Shown here piece by piece: positions 23,460 through 32,804 of a stretch of DNA of 64,000 bases. Origin of the DNA: Vitellaria paradoxa (taxonomy: Eukaryota > Streptophyta > Magnoliopsida > Ericales > Sapotaceae). Location: contig CM034233.1 of NCBI GenBank assembly GCA_019916065.1, forward strand, positions 42,878,750-42,942,749, read 5' to 3'. Numbering within the stretch: position 1 is the stretch's first letter; every line of letters starts with the position of its first letter. The position numbers were made by a program, and so were the translations under genes. The notes under the pieces are model-generated. The model made no database searches. It had not been told where the DNA came from and saw only the letters and a list, made by a program, of their open reading frames with translations.

Positions 23460-26395
23460 CATTTGCACCATGTTTGCTAAGCAATTGATGTTCTCATCGC
23501 TGAAAATGGGCTTGCTTTCAAAGCAGAGATTTATTCTCTGAAACTTGATGCAGTAGCTTATAACTTGGATAACTTTGATTTCTTCTCAGAAATTTGTAAC
23601 TTTGATTATTCAATCTTTGTTATGAGAGTAGTTAACTTTTCTTCTAGCTGCCCTTTTTCGAGTTTGAATACCATAACTGTAGCCTCGAGAGATTGCAAGT
23701 CTTTGGTCTATACATCTTCTTTAGCTTCAATATCAGAGAGTTCATTCTTGGTCTTTGTCAACTACTCATCATGTGATTTTTGAGACATTTTCTTTGCTGA
23801 AGAAGATTGGCTAGAATTGTAGAGTTGGAGATCATGAAAAAGTCCTATAAATAAATTCTTTAAAGAAGACAAATTCAAGGCACTAACTCTTTCCATTTCC
23901 TTTAATACTTTTTTAGTTTCTTCTTCAATCGTGTGAAGATGAATCAAGCTAGATCTCCTTATTTTCTGAAATATGCCATTCTATAACAATGTACGGTAAG
24001 TACGTTGACAATCAAAAATCAAGTCATCTACCTTGAATATAGAAATAGTTAAAGGAACAGGATCGACAGGCCTCACACAAGGTTATGGAATCACTTCTAT
24101 AGAATATTCTTCAACAATAGGATGAGATGTCATATTATCTATAACCTTAGAAACTTCAAGTTAAGGAGCTAATATATCAAATGAATTTGGCCTATTAATA
24201 GATTTTTCACTCTTTTGCAAAATCATGTCATCCACCTCAGCAAGCTCATTGTTGTTCTCCAACTACAAGTGGAAACTTAAATTAATAAAGGGACTATGAA
24301 GAATATATTCCAAAATAAATTTTACCTAGCAAAAAAAAAAAAAAATTAATACTTACTTGATTCCCGAATTCTTCTAGAGGTAAAGAAGGGTTTGAGGTAT
24401 TATGGAATATGTTGTCCAAATCAAGATGAATATCCTCCAATTCAAAAGTTATGGTTTTCTTTTGGGGGCATTTCTAATGGCAGTCACCTCCGCTAGAGCT
24501 TTGTTCATCATCAAGTGGTAAACAATTTTTCTTTTTCTTGATTAATGATTCTTTGTTTGAGATTTTTGCATTTCTCTTTGAGCACATCATTAGCATCAAT
24601 TTGTTTTTCTCTGGATATTGGGGCACGTTCAATAACTTCCTTCTTATTCTTTTTCAAAATTGCAATAGAAGGGTTAAGTTTTGGAACTTTTATAATGAGC
24701 TTAGAACTTTTCCTGCAATAATTACTTAAATGCTTTACCCACCACCCAACATAGTGTTTTGTAGCAAGCCTTTTAGATGAATATGTTGGAATTATAAATT
24801 TGGCGTTTGTGCCCAATTGAGCACAAGATTGTTAAAGTTGAGCTATTTCTACTACAGTTCCAGACCTAAGATCATTCTTCAGCTTCCCAGGAATGCTTTG
24901 ATAGAAATTAAATTGCCTGGCAAATCTTATGGGACTATTAGACTCCACAATAAGCTCATCTCATTGATGTAGAGTTAAATAGCTACAACAAATACTAATA
25001 ATGTAGTCATTTCATGGAGCTGATTGATTTCCAATATCGGCTAAGGATATATCTTTCTCCTTACCCAAAAATAAGGAGCGAGAGTTGGAAAAACCAGCAT
25101 TTCGAAGAAGGATTCAAGCCTCTGTATCATTAAAATGTTGGACATTTTCTCACCAAAAAATTTCACCATTTAAGTGCTACTTTGTGGATGAGAAAATGCA
25201 AAATCGCAGTCAAAATAATGGCCAAGCCATCCATAAACATAATGGATTGTGAATATTGCATTACACCTACAGGGAAATGGAGATAAAGAAATTTCTCTTA
25301 AACCACGATAGATAATTGCAAGAACTGGCACTACTAAAGAGAACTTCTTAGCACAAGCCATCATACTTGCTACTTTGAAAACACCAAGACAAATGTTGAC
25401 AATTTTAATAGCAGGAAAGACAAATCTACACAGCCAACAAGTTAAAATGGTGGCTAGATAAGTCTCTTCTCTAACACCTGCCTTGATGGCTAAATCATCA
25501 AAGGCTCCATCTTCTTCCTTAGAATGCTGAACAAATTCATTTATGATGCCTGGAGGAATACAATGAGTCCTTGGCTTGTTAAATCTATTTTTATTTACTC
25601 TTTTAGGAGGTGCTACATATCTTTTGAGTCCTATGAACCAAAATTTGACCTAGTCATGAGTTTTTAACTTCACCATTTGTACACTTGTGATAAAGCTTAT
25701 GATATGCAAAGAATAAATATTTGCAGTTTGGGGGAAGTAATAATGTTTTGTTCTTATCGAAGCCCAATACTTCTTTTCCAAATTGGAGGACTTCATCATA
25801 AAGTATACCATGAACTAATAAGCCACTGATATTTTGCAAATCCCATAAAGAGATGGATAGGACTCCCGTTGGAGTATGGAAAGTATTTGTTGAAGAACAC
25901 CAAGATTCACAAAATGATCGAACAAGATTCTCAATGCAGTCATCCGTGAATAGAGAAGTGTAAATAGCATCGTATATACTTGCTTTTGTCAAAATTCTTT
26001 TATGATGACTAAGTACATCTTCTAGCCATTCCCAATATTTAGGAATATAAGAGAATTCACTAAAGTTAAAAAAAGAAGTGTCCCAAGAAGTTTCTCCCTT
26101 GTCGATACAATCACCCAATAACAAAAAATAATCAACATCATAATCTTTAGAATGAAGTGAGGATTGCAAGAACAACGCTTCTGAAGAAATAGTGGTTGAA
26201 TTGCTATGGTCAAATAAACACTCCTCAAAGCAATACACTATCGCGTCAGGTGAGACGAATCAATAGAAGGGAACTAATTGTGAGAAAAGTAGCCTGTGAT
26301 TGGACCGAACATTGATAAGTCCAAGTCCATCATGGGATCACTGTCTTCATTAATAATAGAGACTATCCTCTGGTCATGTAGTGAACAATACTTGA
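23460..26395 (-). pseudogene. Antisense plant mobile domain (PMD) gene inside Tat-1
   Basis: Encoded opposite to gag-pol, between integrase and 3' LTR. The start is an ATG near 26394 (MVTFKYCSL). The PMD core lies at about 26050-25680: YWEWLEDVLSHH, IYDAIYTSLF, FCESWC, and SISLWDLQNISGL, the hallmark of plant MAIN/MAIL-type and transposon-borne PMDs. Downstream come AAIL-type helices, LATKHYVGWW near 24780, a Lys-rich part, an intron at 24263-24356, and a coiled-coil tail (EEETKKVLKEMERV) ending about 23460. Stops and frameshifts occur at about 26280, 25650 and 25190. PMD proteins are nuclear and linked to gene silencing and genome stability in host plants; what the element uses it for is unknown. 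The frame stays readable for nearly 3 kb, so decay is recent compared with sense pol. Confidence 0.82.
24263..24356 (-). other. Putative GT-AG intron in the antisense PMD gene
   Basis: On the minus strand the exon reads LEEFGNQ, then a GTAAGT donor (24356-24351), 94 bases including an A-rich stretch, then a CTTGTAG acceptor (24269-24263), then LENNNELAEVDDM. Joining the two exons keeps a phase-0 frame. The splice is predicted, not observed. Confidence 0.65.
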
Positions 26396-26500
26396 AAGTA
26401 ACCATGATCTGAAAAAAGGCAAGCTCAACACCTTATGAATTTGATATAGAGATCCTAAAGGCCTTCAATGCAGTCCCCAAGTCAGCTCTAAAACTTTTGG
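26396..26500. promoter_or_regulatory. Short upstream flank of the antisense PMD gene
   Basis: About 100 bp between the antisense start codon and the tandem array. Any promoter for the antisense gene has to lie here or in the array. I see no TATA box that stands out. Assigned by position only. Confidence 0.25.
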
Positions 26501-26504
26501 GGGC

Positions 26505-27230
26505 ACGAACAAACTTTCAGCCCCTAAATTCTTATTAAAGCCAAATTCAGAGGCTCTGGCAGAGGTAGGCGCGAACAGCTGCTGCCATAATAAACTTTTA
26601 GCCTCAAATTCTTACCGAAGTCGAATTCAGAGGCTCTAGCAGAGATAGGCACAAACGGATGTTGGCACGATTCACTTTCAGCCCTAAATTCTTATCGAAG
26701 CTAAATTCAGAGGCTCTGGCTGATGTAGGCACGAACAGCAACTTCCACGAATGAATTTCAGCCTCGAATTCTTGTTGAAGTTGAATTCAAAGGCTCTGGC
26801 TAATGTAAGCGTGAACGACTATTGCCACGAACAACTTTGAGCCCCAAATTCTTGCCGAAGCTAAATTTAAAGGCTCTGGCTGATGTAGGCGCAAACGGCT
26901 ACCATCACACATGACTTTCAGTCCCGAATTCTTGCCGAAGCTGAATTCAAAGGCTCTAGCTGATGTAGGCGTGAATCGCTACTACCACAAATGACTTCCA
27001 ACCCCGAATTCTTACCCAAGATGAATTCAAAGGCTCTAGCTGATGTAAGCACGAACAGCTGCTACCATGAATGACTTTCAGCCCTAAATTCTCGCCAAAG
27101 CCAAATTCAAAGGATTTAGTTGATGTAGGCACGAATGGCTGTTGTTATGATAACTTTCAGCCCTGAATTTTTACTGAAATTGAATTCAAAGGCTCTAGCT
27201 GATGTAGGTGCAAAAAACACTGACTAGAAT
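26505..27230 (+). repeat. Tandem array: nine units of 80 bp in the Tat-1 3' region
   Basis: The motif AGGCTCTGGC/AGGCTCTAGC (one unit reads AGGATTTAGT) recurs at 26551, 26631, 26711, 26791, 26871, 26951, 27031, 27111 and 27190. That is eight steps of 80 bp, the last being 79. Each unit carries GAATTC-like, GATGTAGGC and CACGAACRGCT segments. Units differ at some 10-25% of positions. The 80-bp register is maintained without indels over eight units, which is striking. Such arrays in the 3' region of Tat/Ogre elements are known seeds of satellite DNA. It has no coding function that I can see. Confidence 0.92.
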
Positions 27231-28529
27231 TTAAAAAAATAAAAAAGATAAAATAAGAAATTACAAAAAAAAAAAAAGAGAGAATGAAATTATGTGATGA
27301 TCAGAAAAAAATGCAGTGCAACATGACGATATTAATAAGTGTATATTATTGCTCATGTTGGGTGACATTGCTATTCATGGAATTAAAAAGGCCATGAATT
27401 GTCTTTGCCATGAAATCATACACAAGCGGTGGAATTCAATTGGGATGACATCATCAATTGAAGATTGATGGTGTGTAGATAAAAAGAATTAAGAATTACC
27501 TCACTGCTCCGTTATACATAAGAAATAAACTAAAAGAGCCACTGTTACACTTAAAATATATATATATATATATTGCTTTACCTTACTTATGCACTGAAAA
27601 GCGATACGGATGCTGCTTTACTTCACTTTGCCAGATATTATTTTGAATTAAAGAGAAGGGTGGATTAAGGCTTCATATATAGATAAAATTTTCTACTTTA
27701 ATTATGATTTGTATTCTTCATAAGGTTTAAAATTATCAAAATTCTAATCAAATTTTGATTGCTCAGATGAAGTAGTTTTGAAGTCCTTCAATGTTCGGAA
27801 TTCCATGCAGTTTGGAATTACACAAAAAAAAAGAAGTCAAATTTTCACCTTCCCAGCAAGTTTGAATTGGTTACTCGTCTTTTTGGATTTATATATACAA
27901 ATGGATTAAGATGATCTTTGGTGATTACATATGCTTCATGAGAGTGTGAATTGCTATGCAAGCAATTTCACCTTAATTCTAGCCTAAATGTTGAGTCCAA
28001 AATTAATTCTAGCTGCTTGAAGTTATAAACTTCCATACAAATATGTGGCAATTTTGGACTAAGGCCAACATCAAATGAGACTTGTCTTGCAATTAATGCA
28101 TACATCAAAAGTTTACAATGATTATAATTCCTTATAAAGTTTGAAATTATAGGTGAAAAGAAAACAAATTTTGGCTTTTAAGACAAATTCTGATTCTGAA
28201 AATTTTGTAATTAGAAATAAATTTAGTTTCTTTCATGAAAGCAAATTTTGATTCCAACCCAAATTTGGAATTTGAAATAATAGCAAATTCATTATTTTAT
28301 TTCAATCCAAATTTGAAATTCAAAATAAATTCAAATTTATTATTTTTATTTCTATGTATAGAAATTAAAATATTTGAAGTGTGACTTGCATCAAATTTAA
28401 AAAAAAAAAATTGTCATTGTACAAGAACCCAAATTATTCTAGTCAATGGCACCAAATTTTCAAATTTGAGACTTGCTCACTTTGTAGCACTATTGCAATA
28501 TATACGTGATCAAGTCTCAAGGGAGCATT
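27231..28529 (+). other. 3' noncoding region of Tat-1 up to the 3' LTR
   Basis: AT-rich noncoding DNA with A runs at 27270-27300 and a (TA)n at about 27557-27574. The last bases, CTCAAGGGAGCATT (28516-28529), are purine-rich and directly precede the 3' LTR start, so they are the likely polypurine tract. Confidence 0.55.
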
Positions 28530-29137
28530 TGTAGACACACAAATGACCAATCAAATATTGCCAAGTGTTAGATAAAAGCTCAATTAAATTGACAAATTAA
28601 ATCTTACCACGTCTCGTGGAAGATTTCAAGAAAATTGGACATTTGGACGAATCACAAGATGCCACGTGTAAAAGTGATGCTGCCTAAAGATGACAAGACT
28701 TGACCAATCAAATTGAGCCACTTGTCAGTAGGGCTAACTCTAAAGATAATTATTATTTTTAAATTTTTATCACTTATAAAATAAATAAATAGGAGATAAT
28801 TATTTAAGAAGTATAATACTATCTTAACTCTTTTATATTATCTCTTATTTAATAAATAAAATAATGAGATAATTATCTTGAAGAAGTTAAGTTCTATTGT
28901 GACTCTCTCATCTACATCTATAAATAGGAGTCACTACCAAGCACAAAAGGACATTCTTTTACATATAAAGAGACTCTGCTGGATCAAGCTGCCAAAGCCC
29001 CCCGGACTCTCAAGCACTAAGAACATCCAGGTGTTGATACGAGATCAAGTTTCAATGCATCAACGTTTTGAAGAAAAGAATCAGAGGATTAGTTCTTTGA
29101 TTAGAAGTTTTAGAAATTGTAATCCATATTTTTCCAT
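28530..29137 (+). repeat. 3' LTR of Tat-1 (truncated)
   Basis: Begins TGTAGACACAC, has TATAAATA at 28919-28926, and runs collinear with LTR copy A. It ends near TTTTTCCATTGAT; the last roughly 100 bp present in copy B are missing. The sequence then changes to that of another LTR in opposite orientation. A 91-codon ORF here is an LTR by-product, not a gene. Confidence 0.8.
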
Positions 29138-29149
29138 TGATTTATTTAC

Positions 29150-31647
29150 ATAATTGGAAATATTTTATCCTAATCATGCAAATAAATTAAATTTGAAAAA
29201 TAAAGTAAAAATTTTTTAAAGAGAGAAAATTTTTATTGACGTGGGCTTTTTCTGAGAGAAATTCTAGAGTATTGGCCTCACCTTGAGAGTTCCAAGCATC
29301 GAGTGTTAAATGTGAAAAATGAGAAGGAATAGTGCCTATTTATAATTTCTCTTGCACTGAACAAAAAGTCCGCCTAAGCCATACTGGCAAATTTGTCTGC
29401 TCGAGCTTACAGGTAGAAACCTTCCCCTAACTTCACCAGCAAAAAAAAAAAAAAAAAAAAAAACTTACATGACTTCACATTGTAGAGAATTTTTTCTAGC
29501 TTCACAAGTGCTGGCTTCATGAGTGAAAATGTTTGCTCGATAGCAGAGTTGGATGATTTTGCTTGACATTGTAGGCGAAACAACTCACTACATAGGTGTG
29601 GCAAAGTGGGTTTGGCGTCCAAGGGTGAAAATGGGCCATTTTGGCCTACAACTCCAAGCTCAGGATAGGTCAGCAAGGTTTGGGTTTCACTTTAACATGT
29701 TTGAACTATTTCAGGAAGTTCTAAATAGTTTTTGGGAGCTCTAGAGACCTCCTGGACACTTTGTGTAGAAAATTAAACCAATAATGTCAAAATTTAATTC
29801 AATTTAGATTCTCCATGATCGAGTTAGGTCTATTTGAAAACTGCTGCTTTGAAACAAGCTAAAATAGAGGGGGGCCAACCAAGCCTTTTGCTTGACCCTT
29901 GGAGGCACCACTAGGATGGCTTACTTTTGGGCATGCTTCATTTGCCTTGCTCTTTTTTTTTTTTTTTTTTTTGGGATTCTTATTTGTACAAATGGTACTT
30001 TGAACTTGGAATGAGTATGAAGAAATTAACGATACTTCTTTATCTTTTAAATTGTTCTACTGAATCGGTTGCTCCTCTTACCATTTTTAGGTATGAGGAA
30101 TCTAAAAATGCCATCAAAATGACTCCTATACATTTTTATGAATTTATAAATTATTAATAAATTTTCAAGTCCTAGCTCTAGAAGGACCTCCTGAGGTTTG
30201 CTTTGTCCAGATTAGGGATGGGCACGGGGCGGGTAGAGGACAGGTACGCATATCCCCATACCCGATCCCCAAACTAAAATCAATCCCCATACCTTATCCG
30301 ATCTCTACTGGGGATTTATTTTTACCACCCATCCCTGACCCAAACAGGGAATGGGGATCCCCATGGGGAAACGGGTACCTGAATTAAAAAAATATAAAAA
30401 TACAAAAATTTTAAAATATGACTTATAAGAAAATAAAGTAGAATCCTAATATGTATTTAAAAAATCAAAAAATACTATATATATATATATATATATATAT
30501 TTAGAAAGCATTTATAAGGTTTTTATTTTCCTACCATATTAATCGGTTTCTATTCTCTTACCATATTAATAGGTTCTACGGTTCAAAATAGGAAAAGTAA
30601 ACAAAGAAACATTCACAGTTGGTCTATCTCAATTTATAATTTCTTTATAAACTAGAAAATAAAGTAATTTAATATGAAGGTGATAGATAAAGAAACTCAA
30701 AATCTTAATTCACTACCTTACTGAGAAATCTGTCGTAACAAATACACTAAAAAATTAAATATATATATATATATATATATGTATACGAGAATATTGGTAG
30801 GGTCAGGGAATGGGTAGGGTAGGGTACGGGGCGGGGACAGACTTATACTCATACCCTACCCGATCCCTGAATATTTTTAAAAAATATCCCCGTACCCTAC
30901 TCGATCCTCAAATTTTTTTAAAAAATATCTTCGTACCCTACTCGACCCCCAAAAAATCCCCGAATCTCTTACCCGTTTGGGGTAAAGATCGGGTAGGGTA
31001 TGAAAGGGTCGGCCGAGATGGCCATCGCTAGTCTAGATCTAGCTATACCATTACCTTAAAAAATGTACCCTTGACATTATTGTGTAATTTGAGGATATTC
31101 TACTTTTATTTGAAGGCTCAAATTTTATCTGGTGTGCTGATAGCTTCCTTCTCATTGATAGAGGCCATTTTGAGTTTACAAGGCCCGGATGACCATTGAA
31201 GCATTATTTTGGCTCTTTTGAGCTACCTCTATGTCCTCTGACATGTTTTAGGATATTTTGTGTCGTCTTGTGTATTGTTGGATTGGTTTGGGTATTCCAG
31301 TTGATACTGCCCTTCGGATGTGTTAGTAGATATTATTTTTTGCTTTTGGATTGAATTAACCATTAACTTTAGACTTTGACTCTTTTATTGATGCAGGAGT
31401 TATCTAATTGATGTCTTAGATATGTTTGTATAGTTTGGTGGTGTTCCACCTAGATCTAGGCTTTTAGCTTGATTTTTTTCCTTTTCCAGGGGCATAATCG
31501 TCATTTTGCTGAATGTTTACTTTTTGTGGATTTTTAGCACCTTGTCTTCTCCTTCGATTAATAGAATTTAATTAATGGAGCAACATTCAACTAAAAGCAT
31601 TAAATATTATAATGTTTAAATAAGGAGGCAAAATTAGGGTGTCTACA
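29150..31647 (-). repeat. Minus-oriented LTR of another element (element II), interrupted by an hAT-like insertion
   Basis: Read on the minus strand, it starts TGTAGACACCC at 31647 and runs left. A TATA-like TTATAAATA lies near 29345, and an AT-rich U5 ends near 29150. Without the 818-bp insertion at 30213-31030 it is about 1.7 kb. The TGTAGACACC start suggests the same broad Tat group. The left end is approximate, and the partner LTR was not found in the window. Confidence 0.5.
30213..31030. mobile_element. Nonautonomous hAT-like element, 818 bp
   Basis: The ends are TAGGGATGGGCA and the inverse of TAGCGATGGCCA (10 of 12 matching). They are flanked by GTCCAGAT (30205-30212) and GTCTAGAT (31031-31038), an 8-bp duplication with one mismatch, as in hAT elements. 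Both subterminal regions (about 30213-30380 and 30795-31015) are dense in GGGTA/TACCC and CGATCCC words in both orientations, like the transposase-binding arrays of Ac-type elements. The interior is AT-rich with two (TA)n runs (30477-30500, 30759-30780). No transposase. Confidence 0.8.
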
Positions 31648-32799
31648 GCTACCAATCTTTTTCTGCTTTAGCTTGATTAAGGTAGAAAATGAAAAAGAAA
31701 CAACTTATTTTTCCCACTTGTATACTGAGTCAAAGAAAGAAACGATCTTTGTAGCTTAGTTAGTGACTTGCACTTGAACTATTGTAGCAGTTGCCTTCGA
31801 TGATTTAGGAATGCGTTTGTGCCTCGCACTTGACTTTTTGAAAAATGAGCTTTACTTTTAGGCTAATACATGAGTTGTGCTCTGAGATTGACTTTGAGAA
31901 GTGATCTTTGCCACTGGATTAGTAGAAGATTATTTGCCTCACATTTGGTCTTGAAGAAATGAACTTTGTCCTAGGGTGTATGTTTATGCCTCACACTAAT
32001 TTTAAGGAAGGGAGCCCTGCTCCTAGATTTAATATTTGGTTTTATGCCTTACATCGAATTGAGCCTCACTTTTAGATTAGCATCAGATCTTATGCTTTGC
32101 ACTAGATTTTGAGAAAGGAGCTTTGCTCCCAGGCTACTTTCTGAGTCTATGGTTGATTAAAAAAAAAAAAAAAGAACTCATAGGTTGACTCTAAGTCTTG
32201 TAATGGGCACGTGCTTCAGAAGCAGAATAAAAACTTTGAGATTGGGCTGGTCAAGTCTGGTGATGAAACTTACTCCTAAGTTGCACTTTTGTTTAAGCAG
32301 TGTTGAATGCTTAGCATTAAATCTAAAGAAAAGTTTTTTTTTTTTTTGCTCTCTTGGAAAACTTTTCTCCATCTGGTCTGGACTGGTAAAGAGCCTTACT
32401 CCTGAGCTTGGCTCTATTTGGTCTGTTTTGGTAAAGTAAGGAGCCTTGCTCCATCTGGTCTTTTGAGTTTTGTGTCTTATGCTCAACCTCAAGCACTTGA
32501 ATCCTAGATTCAAGTAACAAACTGACACCTGAGTTTGTGACCAGCGCCTGACTTCAGAAAGAAAACCTTGTCTCCAAATTGGTCCTTTGAGTTTTACATT
32601 TTATGCTCGGCCTTAGTTATCTGAATCGTAGATTCAGGAAACAAACCAACATCTGAGTCAGTGACTAGCACTTGCCTTTAGAAAGGAAACCCTGTCTCTA
32701 AATTTACCATTTGAGTTTTGTGTTTTACGCTTGGCCTTAGCATCTGAATCTTAGATTCAGGTAACAAACTGGCATCAGAGTCTATGACGGGCACCTGAC
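31648..32799 (-). repeat. Repeat-rich 3' region of element II
   Basis: Internal noncoding sequence next to the LTR end at 31647. At 31815-32145 there are about six degenerate units of 50-60 bp built on 'TTTGCCTCACAC...GAGCTTTGCTCCTAGG'-like words. At about 32518-32799 there are units of about 122 bp carrying CATCTGAGT, GAAACCTTGTCTC and GATTCAGGTAACAAACTG. The second array continues at 44231 on the other side of the Tekay insertion. Confidence 0.6.
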
Positions 32800-32804
32800 T
32801 TAAG
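32800..32804. other. Target-site duplication TTAAG, left copy
   Basis: TTAAG directly before the LTR start TGTCACG. The matching copy is at 44226-44230. Confidence 0.9.

Larger units (their letters stand above)
14280..29137 (+). mobile_element. Ty3/gypsy Tat-lineage LTR retrotransposon, degenerate (Tat-1)
   Basis: A plus-strand element of about 14.9 kb. The order is two adjacent LTR copies, PBS, gag, protease, RT, RNase H, a second RNase H, integrase, an antisense gene, a tandem repeat array and a 3' LTR. The second RNase H domain and the antisense extra ORF between integrase and 3' LTR are marks of the Tat/Ogre/Retand branch. The LTRs begin with GTAGACACAC, as usual there. Coding regions carry many stops and frameshifts, so it cannot be autonomous. 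No TSD can be assigned because the 3' LTR is cut short at about 29137, next to another element's LTR. Confidence 0.88.

Noticed and set aside
26505..27230. A CRISPR-like reading of the regular 80-bp repeats
   Set aside because: The units are directly contiguous with no unique spacers, and this is plant nuclear DNA.
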